A DNA stretch of 64,000 bases from Micrasema longulum (GCA_022494885.1 JAGVSM010000934.1:62001-126000); one strand, 5' to 3'. Counted from the stretch's first letter, positions 20,006 to 32,404 are shown. Notes: generated from the letters alone by a model not told the origin. Numbers and translations are program-made.

Positions 20006-20930
20006 CGTACATTGTGTCTTCATATTGTTTGACATATTTTTTTTGTTTAAAATAGCCTTTGGTTCAATTGAAGTCCTGAATTACCATCCAAGCTCTCAAA
20101 TAATGTTCCTCCAAAAGTTCTCTGAAATAACCCTGTTCTTCACACATCTCTTATTTCATCTATTAATGGGCAAACATTCACGAATTTTAATACAATTACG
20201 AAATCATTAAACATAGATTTATTTAAAAAAAATCATAATAACTTGCGACGTTTGCTTTCCGAGTTATATATATATCTTTTCTTTTGGATTTTGTTTACTT
20301 TGATAATACAATGTGGTGCTACTTGTGAAAACCTGTAATTGTTATATATGTTATTCGTTTTATTTTTATGTATGCTATTATTGTAGCTGATGGTTCTCCA
20401 AATAAAAATGCATTTTTTAATATGTGTATTTTCCAATAAAATAAAATACTTTGTATACAACCTTTCAAAATAAATACACAATCTACCATTTTAAAATTAT
20501 TTTAATATTAGGGACAATTCAATCGTTTGTCGTGTGCTTTTTATTGTGAGCGACGTCTCTTACTTTTCAATCGGCAATATCCTTCAAAGGATAAATAACT
20601 TAGTCCTGTAGACTCGCGATGTTCCTAACTATGGCGGCGCGGTGTATGTATTGCTAATTAAAACGTGCAAACAAGACTTGTTCGTGCACCGACATTATTC
20701 TATACTAATGCACTATTTATCAAGTAGAGTGCTTTAAAAATTTAATTAACGACTCTTACCAAATAAGGGTAATTTGTAGTCAATTATCCTGGAGTTGCAA
20801 AGTAAAACTGATGGTAAAATCGAAAGAGTGATGGGTAAATAAGATCAAACAACGTTCCTTCAAATTGAAAAATGGCGACAAATTGTATTCATTCATTCAT
20901 CAGCCGGTTTTTTCATATTCATTTAACTTT
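20006..20930. other. Intron 2, no recognisable feature
   Basis: AT-rich; frames of 80-100 codons here show no recognisable domain. Confidence 0.4.
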
Positions 20931-20944
20931 TTGTTACACATATA

Positions 20945-20998
20945 TGCACATTGGCGGGTTTATTGCCAAATAATAATTTCTTCCTACCAATGATGAAT
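20945..20998 (-). repeat. Retrotransposon 3' end, hairpin family H2
   Basis: On the minus strand GGAAGAAATTATTATTTGG then CAATAAACCCGCCAATGTG matches the ends at 47955-48000, 37680-37730, 32448-32480 and 52190-52230. Only the 3' end remains. Confidence 0.45.
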
Positions 20999-21324
20999 AG
21001 GTATTTGAATATGGTTTTCTGTCACTCTCCCGCAGATCCCCAGAACACTGTAAAAATAACTGTTCGTCGCAACGATTATGCCTAGCTAAAATTTATAAGA
21101 TAGAGGTTTCTCATTCCCGTTTTCCGCCCCCCAAACTGAACCGATTTATTTTTTTTAAGAAACAGAATCAGATTAAATTTTCTGTCGGTACGTTTGCTTA
21201 AAAAAGATATTGTATTTATTCCGTACGTCAAAAAACGGCAGATAAAACTAGGCATTTTTAGGGGTTCGGACGGTTGCATCTCTATATAAAATACATTTTT
21301 CCAAAGATTATCTTCGGCATGATT

Positions 21325-21390
21325 AAAGTGGCCACTTCAACCAGTCAATGACAGGTCATAAGCCCTGTAAATGCCAAGACTTTCATATTA
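21325..21390 (+). repeat. Dispersed repeat family A, core segment
   Basis: Shares CAATGACAGGTCATAAGCCC and the following TGTAAATGCCAAGACTT with copies at 43900, 56380 and 58330. The core AGGTCATAAGCCCTG is near-palindromic with its surroundings. Confidence 0.6.
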
Positions 21391-21423
21391 CTGCTGCATT
21401 TGAATGTAATTTCTAATATATGT

Positions 21424-21479
21424 AAAAGCCCGTAGGGCGTGTAAATTAATAAATAAAATTAAAAAAAAAAAAAAAAAAA
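21424..21479 (+). repeat. Non-LTR 3' end with GCCC/GGGC hairpin and poly(A)
   Basis: The hairpin AAAGCCCGTAGGGCGTGTAA is followed by AATAAATAAAATT and about 19 A residues. The same layout occurs at 42797-42830 and 52100-52160. Confidence 0.6.
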
Positions 21480-22484
21480 TTACCTTCTCAAAAAAAAATC
21501 CCTCTCTGTTGCTACAAATTTAAATTAGAAATCTCAATATTCTTTTTTCAAAGTTTTTCGCGAATATCTCATTAACTCCTTCAATGGAGATTTCTAAGTT
21601 TGCTTCAAACACCCTCAAATAGAGATGTCGACTTCTGGTGACATGGTTGGGAACGTGAAAAAAATTGATTGCAACGTAGATAGGACATCACTTATAGCAT
21701 TAAGTATTTTGAAAATGCATATAAGGTCCATCTCAGTTCTGCGTCTCTCCAATGAAGACAGATTAAGAGATTGCTCTATTTCAAGCTAGGAATAATTACC
21801 CCTTTGCCATCTTTTATGTAAGCAAGTTTATATAGCGCAGTAAACTAACATTGGTTGGCTCTCAGTTCCTTTATGCCGGCCTCAAAATGGAAATACGTGA
21901 CCGCGATAATTCTCGTAGGACGTTCAGAGTAAATAATACAGGATAGGCAATGTCTAACATAGACACATCCACAGGAGGATTATCTGCTGCACATAATCGT
22001 TTTACTTCCCTTCTACATCAGAGAACTGATTTACATCTTAATGGTGACAGCTAACAATGCTTATTCCTGTCGGAAAAAATATAAAAAATGATGTCCGAGT
22101 TCAAGGAAGGTAATACATTATATGCTCTTACCTATATATTATATCGTCATTATCAATCTTTTGTCCGCACTCAACAATGCATAGGGCATTAGTAATTCAA
22201 TAGTTGCGTTTTATTGGTTTATAGATTTATATTTTATTTTTTAGATTTAAAAGAGTTTATAGATTTATTGATTTATATATATTTTTTTTATTGGTTTATT
22301 TTACTCTCTTCAAGCATTCTTGTCCTAATCCCGCCCAATTTACAGTAACTTAATGTTCTTAAAATAAATATGAAAAAAATCTTTGATTATTGAAAAATAT
22401 TTACGAGTACATGAAAATAACATTTTTATATGTATAAATTATTAAAATATATATTAAAATCGTATTAACGTCAATGTATCAAAG
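21480..22484. other. Intron 2, little recognisable
   Basis: No gene is supported. At 22153-22187 a short plus-strand stretch (CAATGCATAGGGCATTAG) matches the dispersed repeat at 49380-49515 and 52545-52680. Confidence 0.4.
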
Positions 22485-23635
22485 TGTTTGCTTATTTCTT
22501 TTTCGCGAGGTCGACATCCAATCCCATATCATTATATATTATCAAACCAACCTGTTCAGAGAGTTGATACCGTACGCGATCTGGGTGTTATTCTTGATAG
22601 CAAACTTACATTTGAGAATCACTTCGATGACATACTGACCCGTGCACATAGAAACCTTGGTTTTGTACTTCGTACATGTCAGGTATTTAAAGATATCGCG
22701 TGTATTAAAATGGTCTACTTTGCTCATGTTCGCAGTTTGCTCGAGTATGCCTCTTCTGTTTGGTCTCCACAATATGTCACACATAAAGAAAAGTTTGAGA
22801 AAATTCAATGGACATTTCTTAGACATCTTAACTGGAGATGCAGGTATACCGATCTCAATTATATGTCTTCCTGCAAAAAACACCACTTGCTTACTTTAGA
22901 AGATCGCCGTCTACTGTTGGACATGGGGGTGCTTCATGACATACTCAGTGGACGCCTTGATAGTCCGGCTCTTTTGTCAGAGTTATCATTAAATGTCCCC
23001 GGCTACCGCACCCGTCACACGTCGAGCTCTCTATTTCATGTGCCAGCAGTTCGTACGAACTATGCCCAGAACTCTCCACTTATACGTTTTGCTAGTGAAT
23101 ATAATTTGAACTTTCCCCTTATTGATCCATTTGATTGTAAAAAAATAACATTTAAAATGCGCGTCTTAAAACATACTTTTTTGTCTTATACTTAGTTTCA
23201 ATAATAAAGTTTTATTTTATTTTATTAAATTTTATCTCTATTTCTTAATATTTTATATATATTTATATTTTCGATACCTGTCACCCTCTTTCCAATATAA
23301 CACCCACACACCCACCCTCTCACTCACTTACACTCACACAAACACACTAGTATGTATTGTACGTGTATTTAATGTATTTCTGTGGATATCTGTCATTGGT
23401 TTTATTCTCTGTATATGTTATTTGTTATATTTGTATTACATGTATTACTGTTGATATCCCCAATAAATAAAAATAAAAAAAATTATATGTATTTATTTGA
23501 TATGTAATATATTTTCTTTACTAACTTTGTATACTATGTGGAAATCTGTTATTAGTTCTGAGTTTATACACTATATCTGTTTGTTTATTATAAATATGTA
23601 TGTAGAACTGATGATTTGCCAAATAAAATATAAAA
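22485..23635 (+). mobile_element. 5'-truncated Jockey-type non-LTR retrotransposon
   Basis: The frame 22488-23195 (235 codons) is the C-terminal third of a Jockey-clade reverse transcriptase protein: VRDLGVILDSKLTFENHFD, LGFVLRTCQVF, VRSLLEYASSVWSP and KFLRHLNW-like text, ending VLKHTFLSYT. There is no active-site part. The 3' UTR runs through CA-rich sequence (23290-23350) to a tail near 23635 (CAAATAAAATATAAAAAAATA). An earlier AATAAATAAAAATAAAA run at 23461 may be an internal or alternative end. Confidence 0.85.
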
Positions 23636-23664
23636 AAATAGTTAATGTTGTGTACACAATACTA

Positions 23665-24735
23665 TGGTAATACAAGGGTTGCTACTTAAGTTTTGAGATA
23701 GACAAGTAATAACAAATATTTATAATCAAAAATGGCTTTATGGTTTTTCAAAAAATTCTCCTTGAAGATCATTACACTTTTGCATGCGTTTGAACAAATT
23801 TTCGAAGCACCTTTTCCAGTCCGATTGAGGTACCTCCAAAACATGTGATTTGAACGTATCAACAGCTTATTCAGGCGTCGAAAAACGTTGACCTCGCAAT
23901 TAATTTTCGATATGCGGTAATAATAATAAATTATTGGTTGCTAAATCAGGACTGTGCGGTGGATGACCTATCAATTCGATGTTTTAAATGCTCAAAAATT
24001 CACTTGTTTGAGCTGATGTGTAACAGCTTGCATTGTCGTAGTGGAAAATGATTTGTCTTCTGCAATTGGTTTTCCTTATTTTTTCAAACATTCCTGGCAA
24101 ATACATGGTTGTGTACCATTCAAAATTGACCGTTCTACGTTGCTCTAATAGAACGGTAGCGACATGTCCAGTTATTCCGAAAAAAAAGGCGACCATTTGC
24201 TTCGAAATGCTTCGTACTTTAATTGGATTTGGCTCGTCTTGAAAGACCCATACAGTCGATTGTTGTTTAGTTTCGGGTTCATATGCATAGATCCACGATT
24301 CATCACCTGTCACAATCCTATAGACGTCTTTTGAAGCACCGCGATTGAATTTTTTGAAAATTTGTTTGTATCAATCGACACGAGCTTTTTTTTGAGCGAT
24401 TGTCAAATTATGCGGTATCTAACGCGAGCAAATCTTTTTGACGACCAAATGTTCATGCAATATTGAATGTATGCGATTGAAATAATGCCTAAGCATGCCT
24501 TAATCTCACGGTATGTCATATGACGATCTTGCAATATCAGTTCACGCAAATCATCGATTTTTTTCTGGCCTAACAGCCGATTTTGGACGACCTTCACGAA
24601 ACCGTCCTGTAACGAAGTGCGACCACGATTGAATTCAGAAAACCAGCGAAACACTGTGAATCGGGATGGTGCTTCATCACCAAAAGTCGCAGCGAGTTGA
24701 TCACAACCCGGTTCTTTTGCTTATACGCGGACGCC
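23665..24735 (-). pseudogene. Mariner-family transposase, decayed
   Basis: A DD34D-type transposase remnant read on the minus strand. The helix-turn-helix part is seen in VFRWFSEFNRGRTSLQD and LILQDRHMTYREIKACLGI (24403-24670). The catalytic part in 23984-24313 has TGDESWIYAYEPETKQQ with the first Asp and FHYDNASCYTSAQTSEF with the second. The third block, downstream in another frame, reads SPDLATNN, so the third catalytic Asp appears changed to Asn. Several stops and shifts break the frame. The 3' end near 23670 keeps GGGTTGCTACTTAAGTTTTG, a mariner-like terminal repeat; the 5' end is lost near 24735. Inactive. Confidence 0.88.
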
Positions 24736-24779
24736 ACGTCTTACACTCACAGCTATTTCGGCCTCTGATTTTATCTAGC

Positions 24780-25387
24780 CAGTGGTCGGCAAACTCATTA
24801 CTCGAACAAGCCCAAGGTCATCGGGACAACAATTAAAATTTATTTCAAGAGCCAAATTGCTTATCGGTTTTAAACGTTTTCTCTAGCAAACCAACGTACC
24901 TTTACAGGAAGATACGTGCATAAGCGGTAGAAAATCTGCGTATTCGCTCTCCATTTACACTATATTTTTTTCATATTAGCGATGACAAAGAGCTTTAGCT
25001 ACAATAATTGTGATGGCAATCTTGAGCATACAAATATTTCTTCTGGACACGTCAGCGCACAAAGCGTTTCTCGATGAATGATGCAACGGTAAACAAGAGA
25101 TTAATTGTTGCCTTCAAAATAGGAAAAAAAAATCTATCTGGTCACACTTTTTGCACCATCCGTATCTGTTGAAATTGAAACGGTTTTATTGAGTCTAATA
25201 TGATGTTTCGTTACGCGTTTAATGACAACGTTTGCAATATCCCAGTCACGCGTTGAACTTTTCAGTGGCAATAATCTAAAAAAGTTCTTCTTTAGAACCC
25301 GTAGACGAAATTAATCGAACAAAGGGTGAAACGCGTGTGGCCAAAGAGCCGCATAAGGCTCGCGAGCCGTGGTTTGCCGACCTCCGG
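24780..25387. mobile_element. Non-autonomous hAT element (Charlie/OC1-like ends)
   Basis: The left end CAGTGGTCGGCAAACTC and the right end ...GGTTTGCCGACCTCCG are inverted repeats, with the outermost bases of the right end degraded. Internal text AAGAGCCGCATAAGGCTC and GCGAGCCGTGG is typical of hAT elements of the Charlie/OC1 type known across animals. About 600 bases, no transposase frame. A related fragment with AAGAGCCGCATGTGGC is at 34190-34260. Confidence 0.65.
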
Positions 25388-26085
25388 CCTAGACTGTTGG
25401 AAAAAAGATGATTTAAAAATTTTCTTAGAGAAATAAAGACGCACTAAATATTTTTTTTAAAACGCATCCTGCTAGCAGGTCTGATACCTTTAAAGAACCA
25501 AAAAATGTGCATCCTAGCAGTAGGTCGGTAAGTCCAGCTATTAGGACTATGGAAATTATGTCATTAAAGTTTCTTTCTTATTATGGACAAAGTCTATATA
25601 TGGGATTCGCATGTAATGAGATATTTTCTAATAATTTATTGGGACTTGGTATTTATAATAACTCCAAAGTCAACCTTAGTTATGTAACTTTTTTCTTGGA
25701 TGAATAGAGCCTTTGTCCGCAGTCCCTTTCAACCAATTACAAAAATCCCCTCGCAATATATTCCCATAAATTATTCAGATTTCTCCCTTGTTCTCGTCTG
25801 CGAAGTTGACATCCTTAGGGCAAAGCTGTCAAGTTGAAGGCTTCCATCGCATTGTATGGATATAGAGATATGGTCCACGTGTGGAGTGCTCCATCTATCA
25901 ACGTTCTTCGTTTGTACTCCGAGTGACATTACCCGTCGCCGAAAAAGGAGATAGAGTCAATTTACGTGGCGTGACGTGGAAACTAGTCCCGGCAAATGTA
26001 ATAAAGACATCAATAGGTTCACAAGCACTATGTGGTATGCGATAGGACCAGAACGATCCTACATTCTAGTATTAAAAATATTTAT
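25388..26085. other. Intron 2, no recognisable feature
   Basis: No gene or repeat that I can assign; a 66-codon plus-strand frame at 25507-25707 shows nothing known. Confidence 0.4.
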
Positions 26086-26465
26086 CTACTAATTTTTACC
26101 CGCGGCTTCGATCGCGTGGTGTTAAAAAGAAATGAGTTAATTAATTAGTATTGTCATTTGGCTATATTTTTCCAATGAACTGATATATTTTTTCTGAATA
26201 AAAAGGAGCCTGTATCGACGGCCAGTTCTCCAACTATTTCTGTGCAAGAAATACGATGGCCCATTCGTTTATGGCAACGTAGCATGGTGATTCAGTTTTC
26301 CACAGAGAATTTTCTCGAGGGAGTAAGATGATTTTTGCCATGACACTTGTCATCTCTCTTGGTATCTCTAAGCAAAAAATCATGTCGATCGGTAGCTCTG
26401 TAGCGACGCTAAAGAAATACAAATAAACAGACAAAAATTCGAGTTTATAATAATTAGTCGATTCA
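26086..26465 (+). repeat. RTE-type 3' end fragment
   Basis: Contains TTTTTACCCGCGGCTTCG, then the GAGAATTTTCTCGAGGGAG, CATCTCTCTTGGTATCTC and AAATCATGTCGATCGGTAGC blocks. The same blocks occur at 42290-42655, where the ending TTTCGCGTTTATAATATTAG is complete. This is the common 3' end of RTE elements and their SINE partners in many insects. Confidence 0.6.
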
Positions 26466-27025
26466 AAATAAGAGCGTGGCTACTCGATCAAAAGTTTATA
26501 AATGAATAGTAGCTTATGTGTAAATATTTTAATTTTTCAAATATTTTCTTGTATTTCAAAAATAAATTTATATATTATTACTTGTTTATACATGTACATT
26601 CCCGGCTGTTAATTTATATATTTTATTCATTGTTTTTATGAATGTAAATAATATTATGTAAGTTAGTATAAATATAATCTCCGCCAACAAGCTACAGAAA
26701 GTGGCTTGGTGGGATTTTAGTTTTAGTAAAAAATAAAACATTTGAATTTTTTTTAAACTGTAAAAATGTAGTATCATAATATTTAAATAAAAAAAAAAAA
26801 AAAGAATTTAGGTACATTTAAAAAAAAAATTATTTATAGGTCTTCCGACGTCTCTATTAGTTTCATGTACTGGGTTAATAAATTAAGAAAATAAAAGTAT
26901 GGAGAAAACCAGCGACACCACTTTTTAAAAGATCATTTAACCCAGCCAGGTGCTCAATCACAGATATTTGTCATGATTTTTATCACATCGATTAAAACCC
27001 TTGAGAAATTTTAATTTTAATTTTA
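26466..27025. other. Intron 2, no recognisable feature
   Basis: AT-rich, with a poly(A) run near 26787-26801. No gene is supported. Confidence 0.4.
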
Positions 27026-27067
27026 AATGGCCGCACTTAATGGTAATTACCAATAAGTGCGGCCATT
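27026..27067. repeat. 42-bp near-perfect palindrome
   Basis: AATGGCCGCACTTA on the left and TAAGTGCGGCCATT on the right enclose TGGTAATTACCA; the two halves pair at every position except one and there is no loop. It lies 280 bases inside intron 2 from the exon 2 donor. Confidence 0.9.
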
Positions 27068-27346
27068 GTGATAGGGCTGCTGATTTGTTTTTAAAATTTC
27101 GAATGTTTAATTGCTTGACGAGACTTTTTAAAATGTACGAAAAAATATTTAAAATTTAGCTCGTGTCAAATCCAAGTTTCAGTGCTTCATTGGCTTATTA
27201 ATTGCCAGATCATAAACCAGGCAAATAACGACATTAATCAAACGACACAATTGTGGCAATTATGCAAAATAATTTAAGTACCGTTGTCACAAAATGTAAA
27301 AAAAAACTTTCGTTTAAGCATGATTATTATATTGCTTTCTAATTAC

Positions 27347-27455
27347 CATTGGTAACTGCGAGAATTCTAATGAAGGGCTGATCTGGTGTCCTGTCGTCAT
27401 AATAACCAGAATATAGAGAGATCCCAGTACCAGATATGTCCTTCCAAACTCCTTC
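27347..27455 (-). CDS. GT92 glycosyltransferase, exon 2
   Basis: A 109-base internal exon, flanked by a good acceptor (TATTTTGCAG before 27455) and a donor GTAATT after 27347. It encodes 36 codons in phase 0 plus one base, including WKDISGTGISLYSGYYDDR and FIRILAVTN. The motif LYSxYYDxR followed by a hydrophobic strand is typical of the start of the GT92 domain. The last G joins GA of exon 3 to make Gly, and the 5' side follows exon 1 after the CAG codon. It is too short to stand out as an open frame; the phases and family motif support it. Confidence 0.85.
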
Positions 27456-28839
27456 CTGCAAAATAAAAATATTATTAAATAAAAAAAAAAAACAAAATGA
27501 ATAATGATACGATAAAATTAAGAATAGTCCAGAAGGAGCGTAGAATCATGCGAGTATTTGAATACATCGGACTGTGTCCAATAATTCCCCGACTATCCCT
27601 CACTTTCACTGCGCGCATTCGTGATGCCGCCGCGTAATGTTGCACGATGGGAAAAAATATAATTATAACACAAATGTAAGGTAAAAAAAAAGCAATCTGT
27701 TAATTTCTCTAAAATTTTATTGTGCGCGCGGAAATATTGATTGACACAACAGAGTAGATAAGTAAAGGTTCATTTAATAAGAGTAATTGAATTAATGAAC
27801 TTTAAACTTCAAATGTAAAACAAATTTTATTTTCCATAAAACGGACATTTTTATATCATGTTAAATAATATTTGATGTTTTAAAGATAATGTCAGTCAAA
27901 TGTCCACGATAGAGTTGTTTAATCCAAAATCCAATTTTCATTAGTTCTCTCATTAGATGAGCAAAGTAGGGTAAAAAAAAATACTACCATGGCATTTTTT
28001 TTATGTTCATTTTGTTTAAGGAAATGTTCATTTTGTTTCTTCGACAATATGACAGATAGAAAAATAATAATTTTTTTTAAGTAATGCATTTGTTAAATAC
28101 AAATTATTTTCAAATTCACATGAAATATTATTGCATCCTGTTTCTTAAAGATCCTAGTAGTATTTCTACACTTTAAAAAGACACAACACGGCATAGTTGA
28201 ATTCAAATCAGGAGTTGCGTACTGAGCGACGTTTACGAGTAAACTAATGGGTCAAAACGTAAACCTACTCATTTATGAGTAGTTTAGTCGCCTTCTATTT
28301 GATGTGCGTATGCGGTTTCTAGACTATTCTTAATTATATGAATGATACATTTGGTAAATTATTCTTTGTTCTTTAAAATAAAGAAAAAAACACATTTTAA
28401 TCGCAGAAATTAAGTTTATTCCCAAGCTTAGAAATTGCGGTTTGCTACATTCCAATCCATTGAAACCCCCGCGTTTTCAATAGTTACAAAATAAATCACT
28501 GGTAACAAGCTTAATGTTCTCGTAATATTCATTTCATCGGAAGATACATATCCGATCAGTAGAACTTTGTATTGCAATCAAGGTTCCTTGATTAATTTTT
28601 CAATCGATTATAATCTACCCTACATTAATCAGTTTGCAATAATGTGTGGATGATGTTATAATCAAGCTGTCTGGAGGGGGTTGATTTATATGCTCTGTTA
28701 TCCATGGCGAGACTTACAATTTAATATTTTATGTACCTATATTTGAAATAAAAATTACTCTGTACCATGTTTATAAATTATGATTGACTGAGCTATAAAA
28801 GCGTAAAAAAAATATTTTCATACACATATTTTTTATTTT
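27456..28839. other. Start of intron 1, little recognisable
   Basis: Intron 1 of the GT92 gene runs from 53973 down to 27456. In this part I see only AT-rich DNA and a small hairpin near 28264-28281 (CTACTCAT/ATGAGTAG). Confidence 0.45.
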
Positions 28840-29560
28840 ATTTATTTACAATTTTTAAAAACCCGCTAGGGTTACATTAGAAATTTAATATTGTCTAGTC
28901 ATTTTATGTCTCATCTAGTCTAGTTAGTTCAGTCATCATGTGCTTTTTCAGATGGATTTTAAATTTGTCTCCAGTAAAAGTTTTCAAGTAGTAAGGTAGG
29001 TCGTTGTAGTGTTTAAGTCCATTATGTAGTATTTTTGACTGTCCTGTGTTTGTCTTTGCTTTTTCAATATGAAAGTGTTGTCGTCTGGTGAAATATTTGT
29101 GTATGTCAGCATTTTTGACTAATATTATGTCGTCGTCTTGTATGTTTCCCAGTGTTATTTTGTGCACAATTTTTAAGGTCTCAATTTTAGTCAAGTAGTT
29201 TATGTCAAACTGGTGTGTTTTTTTGTACAGTTCAGTCGTAGAGGTCAGGTAGGGTAGGTTGTATGTTAGTTTAAGTATTTTATTTTGTTGTCTTTATATT
29301 CTTGTTATGTCTGTCTTCTACCAGTTCCCCAGAAGGCGATCATGTAACTCAATTTACTTTTGACATAGGCTTCGTACATTATAATTTTATCCTTTCTTGG
29401 TATAAAATCTTTAATTTTGTAGAAGAGGCTATGTAGTGATGCCATTACTTTAGTGAGTCCGTCTATGTGTTTTGTTCATTTTAATTGTCTGTCCATTGTG
29501 AGTCCTAGGTAAGTCACATGTTCTAGTTCTTTAAGAGTTTCGTTGTTTAACTATATAACT
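28840..29560 (-). mobile_element. 5'-truncated CR1-type non-LTR retrotransposon
   Basis: The 96-codon frame at 28904-29194 is a reverse transcriptase C-terminus (LHNGLKHYNDLPYYLKTF then KIHLKKHMM). Upstream to about 29560 the minus strand still reads as the thumb region (HVTYLGLTMDRQLK, ASLHSLFYKIKDFIPRK, YVKSKLSYMIAFWG) with a few stops. The 3' end has an AACCC/GGGTT hairpin near 28860-28875 and a (AAAT)n tail. Inactive. Confidence 0.8.
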
Positions 29561-29689
29561 TTTTTTTCTCAACATGAATACCTTACTAGGCACAACCCGT
29601 TTCGAAGTTTTAATTTACATTGTTTAAATTATGCTTATAGTGTCTAAATACATATTTATAATAATACATATATATACATACTTAACATT

Positions 29690-30250
29690 TCCCTTTACTA
29701 TTCTAAAAACATCAGCGCGTTGCGGTGCTGTGTACTAATTACACATGCAAAAAATTAGAAATTTTATATCGGAAAAACGTAATGTTCACGGGAAATTATT
29801 TACAGTCAAGTCAAAAGTGATAATATTTTTAATCTCATTGCTAAAAACATGAAAAAAACATTGGCGGACGAAAGAACCATCCTCAACAAAATCCAGATAG
29901 CTACTAAAACTAACTGGCGTCTGGGTGAAGTACTAAAAACTTTGTTGTTCGCGCATGTGACGCGTGAAATCGTCTTTCTCACTCCCGAATATTCCTGTAT
30001 TATCGAGAGTGAAACGTAAAGAGTGTGTGAAATATATTGTATTAGGATTTCCCCAATTTGCGGCATATTGGTAAACTTTCTATTATATTGGTGATTTATC
30101 TCTGATTTTTGATAAAATTATTTTTCTGTTCCCATTCATAAAAAAAATAATTATCCAATACGTAAATGTATAACGTAAGAATATCGAAAATTTTAACTCA
30201 TAACTATATTTATGAGATGCAATGTGTACTAACTACATATTTGTAAATGG
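29690..30250 (-). mobile_element. Inverted-repeat element B, copy 1
   Basis: This ~560-bp segment is an inverted copy of 35530-36780 without the hAT insertion of that copy. Both contain ATTCCTGTATTATCGAGAGTG-type text (or its complement) and end in related inverted sequences: GTGTACTAATTACACATGCA at one side and ATGCAATGTGTACTAACTAC at the other. It has no coding frame of its own and looks like a non-autonomous DNA element. Confidence 0.55.
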
Positions 30251-31777
30251 TAAAAAAGAAAAAAAAGTACTGCGCCAATATTGAGCCGAGAAACAAAAAA
30301 AAAATGCCTGCAATAATTAAATGTTAGTGTTGTGGCAACACTATAGACATATATATTCGTATAGAAAAAATAACTCAAGGAATCTAATTTGTTAACCGTA
30401 AAATAAAGCAGTTAAGAAAAAGTATGAAATCGTAACAATTAAAATTAAATCAAGTTTTTGTCTAAAGAACGTGTGTCATCGAACACAGCATCGAACACAG
30501 CCAAAACGCTTCTCTTGGTGTCCGTCGCTCGGACCTGGCGCGCGACGTCGTGTGTTAAAATTTATATAGGCTATTTCTCGACGTTTTTGCAAAAGTGATG
30601 TTTTTTACATATATAAATATATTTATCGGATTTAAACTCAAGTTTCAACCGGAAACACGTGAACTTTACGATTTTATAAAAAATATTTTCTATAGATATC
30701 TGCACATTGTACATAGGATTACATATTTGTGATGCATATTCTCAGTTGCTTCGCACTAATGAACAGTAAAGAATTTTAAGTGTCTTTGCCATGGTGAACG
30801 ACGTAGAGCTACGCATAACAAAGCCAAGCGTTGTGTCGGTTATAATGAAAAATATGTCTTATTCTAAAAAACTATGCGATGGAGGTTATTGTAAAAACAA
30901 TTCCAAAGAAAAATTAAGAACATTCACTTACCGTTAGCTTTAAGCGCGGTGTTCAATAGATTAATGCTTTTGGTCATTTAGTTTAAAAGTCGGAAGACCA
31001 ATTGAAATGATGTTTTAAAAGGTCAATGTCACGATGAAACTGTCAAAGGCGGTTCAATACAATGACGTATAATTAAATAAGGTATCAATGGTTCCATATC
31101 AAGATGTTTTTAAGTCATATACTTAGGTATATGTAAAAAAAAATATTACAAAAATTACAATTACAATGATGATAAAAGCGTAACAATAAAACATCAAATT
31201 ATCACTACAAAACAGACGAAGTAATTATTAATCCTCACTGCTTAGAAACAGGTTTCAATGGTCATTACAATGAAATGGTTTATTAGTTATATTACTTTGT
31301 TTCGAGTTTTTTTTATGAAGTTAATTTAGTTATTATACGTTTTTTTAATATATGTAAAATAGAAAAATATTTTAACCAAACTTAACACAAAATAACAAAA
31401 ATTAATCGTTTTAACCAGTACTACCATAAAGAAAACTATTTGAATTTGTCGCGTTAAAATCGCTACATTATGCAATATTTTAACGCAAAAAAGTCTCATG
31501 GACAAATAATTGCTTTATCTTTGTTTCAAACTAAAACAAATATTTTTAAGTTCCGTTAATTTGATATGGGCATTGTCGTGTTTTATTCTATGAAGTTTCT
31601 AAGTTGCCTTCATAATATTAAAATAATTTATTTAACAACCGGAAAATGTATGCAAAATCAATTAGTTTCTCGGAGTAATAAATTCTGTTAGTGTCGTGTT
31701 GCGAGGAAACAAATAGTTGAATTTCGATTACCTTATTACTCACAAATAAAGTTATTGCATCAATATTAAGTTAATGT
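30251..31777. other. Intron 1, little recognisable
   Basis: A perfect small hairpin, TAGTGTTG-TGG-CAACACTA, lies at 30325-30343. Near 30478-30502 a 12-base unit (CATCGAACACAG) is repeated twice next to a GC-richer patch. No gene is supported. Confidence 0.45.
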
Positions 31778-31818
31778 GACTGTCTAACTAGGGTTTGTAA
31801 CCCTGTTTTAAGACAGCC
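31778..31818 (-). repeat. Retrotransposon 3' hairpin, family H1
   Basis: On the minus strand GGCTGTCTTAAAACAGGG and CCCTAGTTAGACAGTC form a stem, matching the hairpins at 2036-2072 and 57262-57298. Confidence 0.5.
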
Positions 31819-32404
31819 AAAAACATATTCTACCAAACCACTACAGTATGTATAAAAAACAATAATGTAGGGTTTATAAAAAGCAGTTATACAATAGGAT
31901 TCTGAATATTCCACTACAATAATAAAAAGGAACCATTTACTAATAATGAAGTTCAGTGGTTTAAAAATAAATATATTGTTAGTAGACTATTAAACTAAGA
32001 TATTTTTTTTTTCATTTTTATGTATCGTATTATTAATTTATTTATACATCAATGGTTCAAAAAACCTTTTACAAAAAATAATAAGTTACAGAAATAATCA
32101 CAGCAGTGCACAATAAACATGTATTACATAGTATAAAATAAAAGAATAATTAAAACGAAAAAATTTAGTGAAGATATAATACAAAAAACAAAAATTAAAA
32201 AAAGAAACCTAACATCTCTAAATGAAATATAACAATAACCATGAGAAAATCTTGTGTTCTAAATATAAATATTACACAGTTAAGTTGAGAATAACTCGAT
32301 AATATTAATTAAAAAAATAATACAACATTAGTATTTAAAAAAATCTAAGTTTTTTGAACAATAAAAATAAAAATTAAATTTAAAAAAAACTTAAATAAAC
32401 TAAA
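31819..32404. other. Intron 1, A-rich, no recognisable gene
   Basis: A-rich sequence, possibly part of the 3' UTR of the decayed element ending at about 32530. No coding part is seen. Confidence 0.35.

Noticed and set aside
19905..20210. 101-codon plus-strand frame, Phe-rich
   Set aside because: Its first part is the antisense of an RTE-like fragment; the rest is AT-rich.
25507..25707. 66-codon plus-strand frame
   Set aside because: No similarity pattern and no splice or promoter context.
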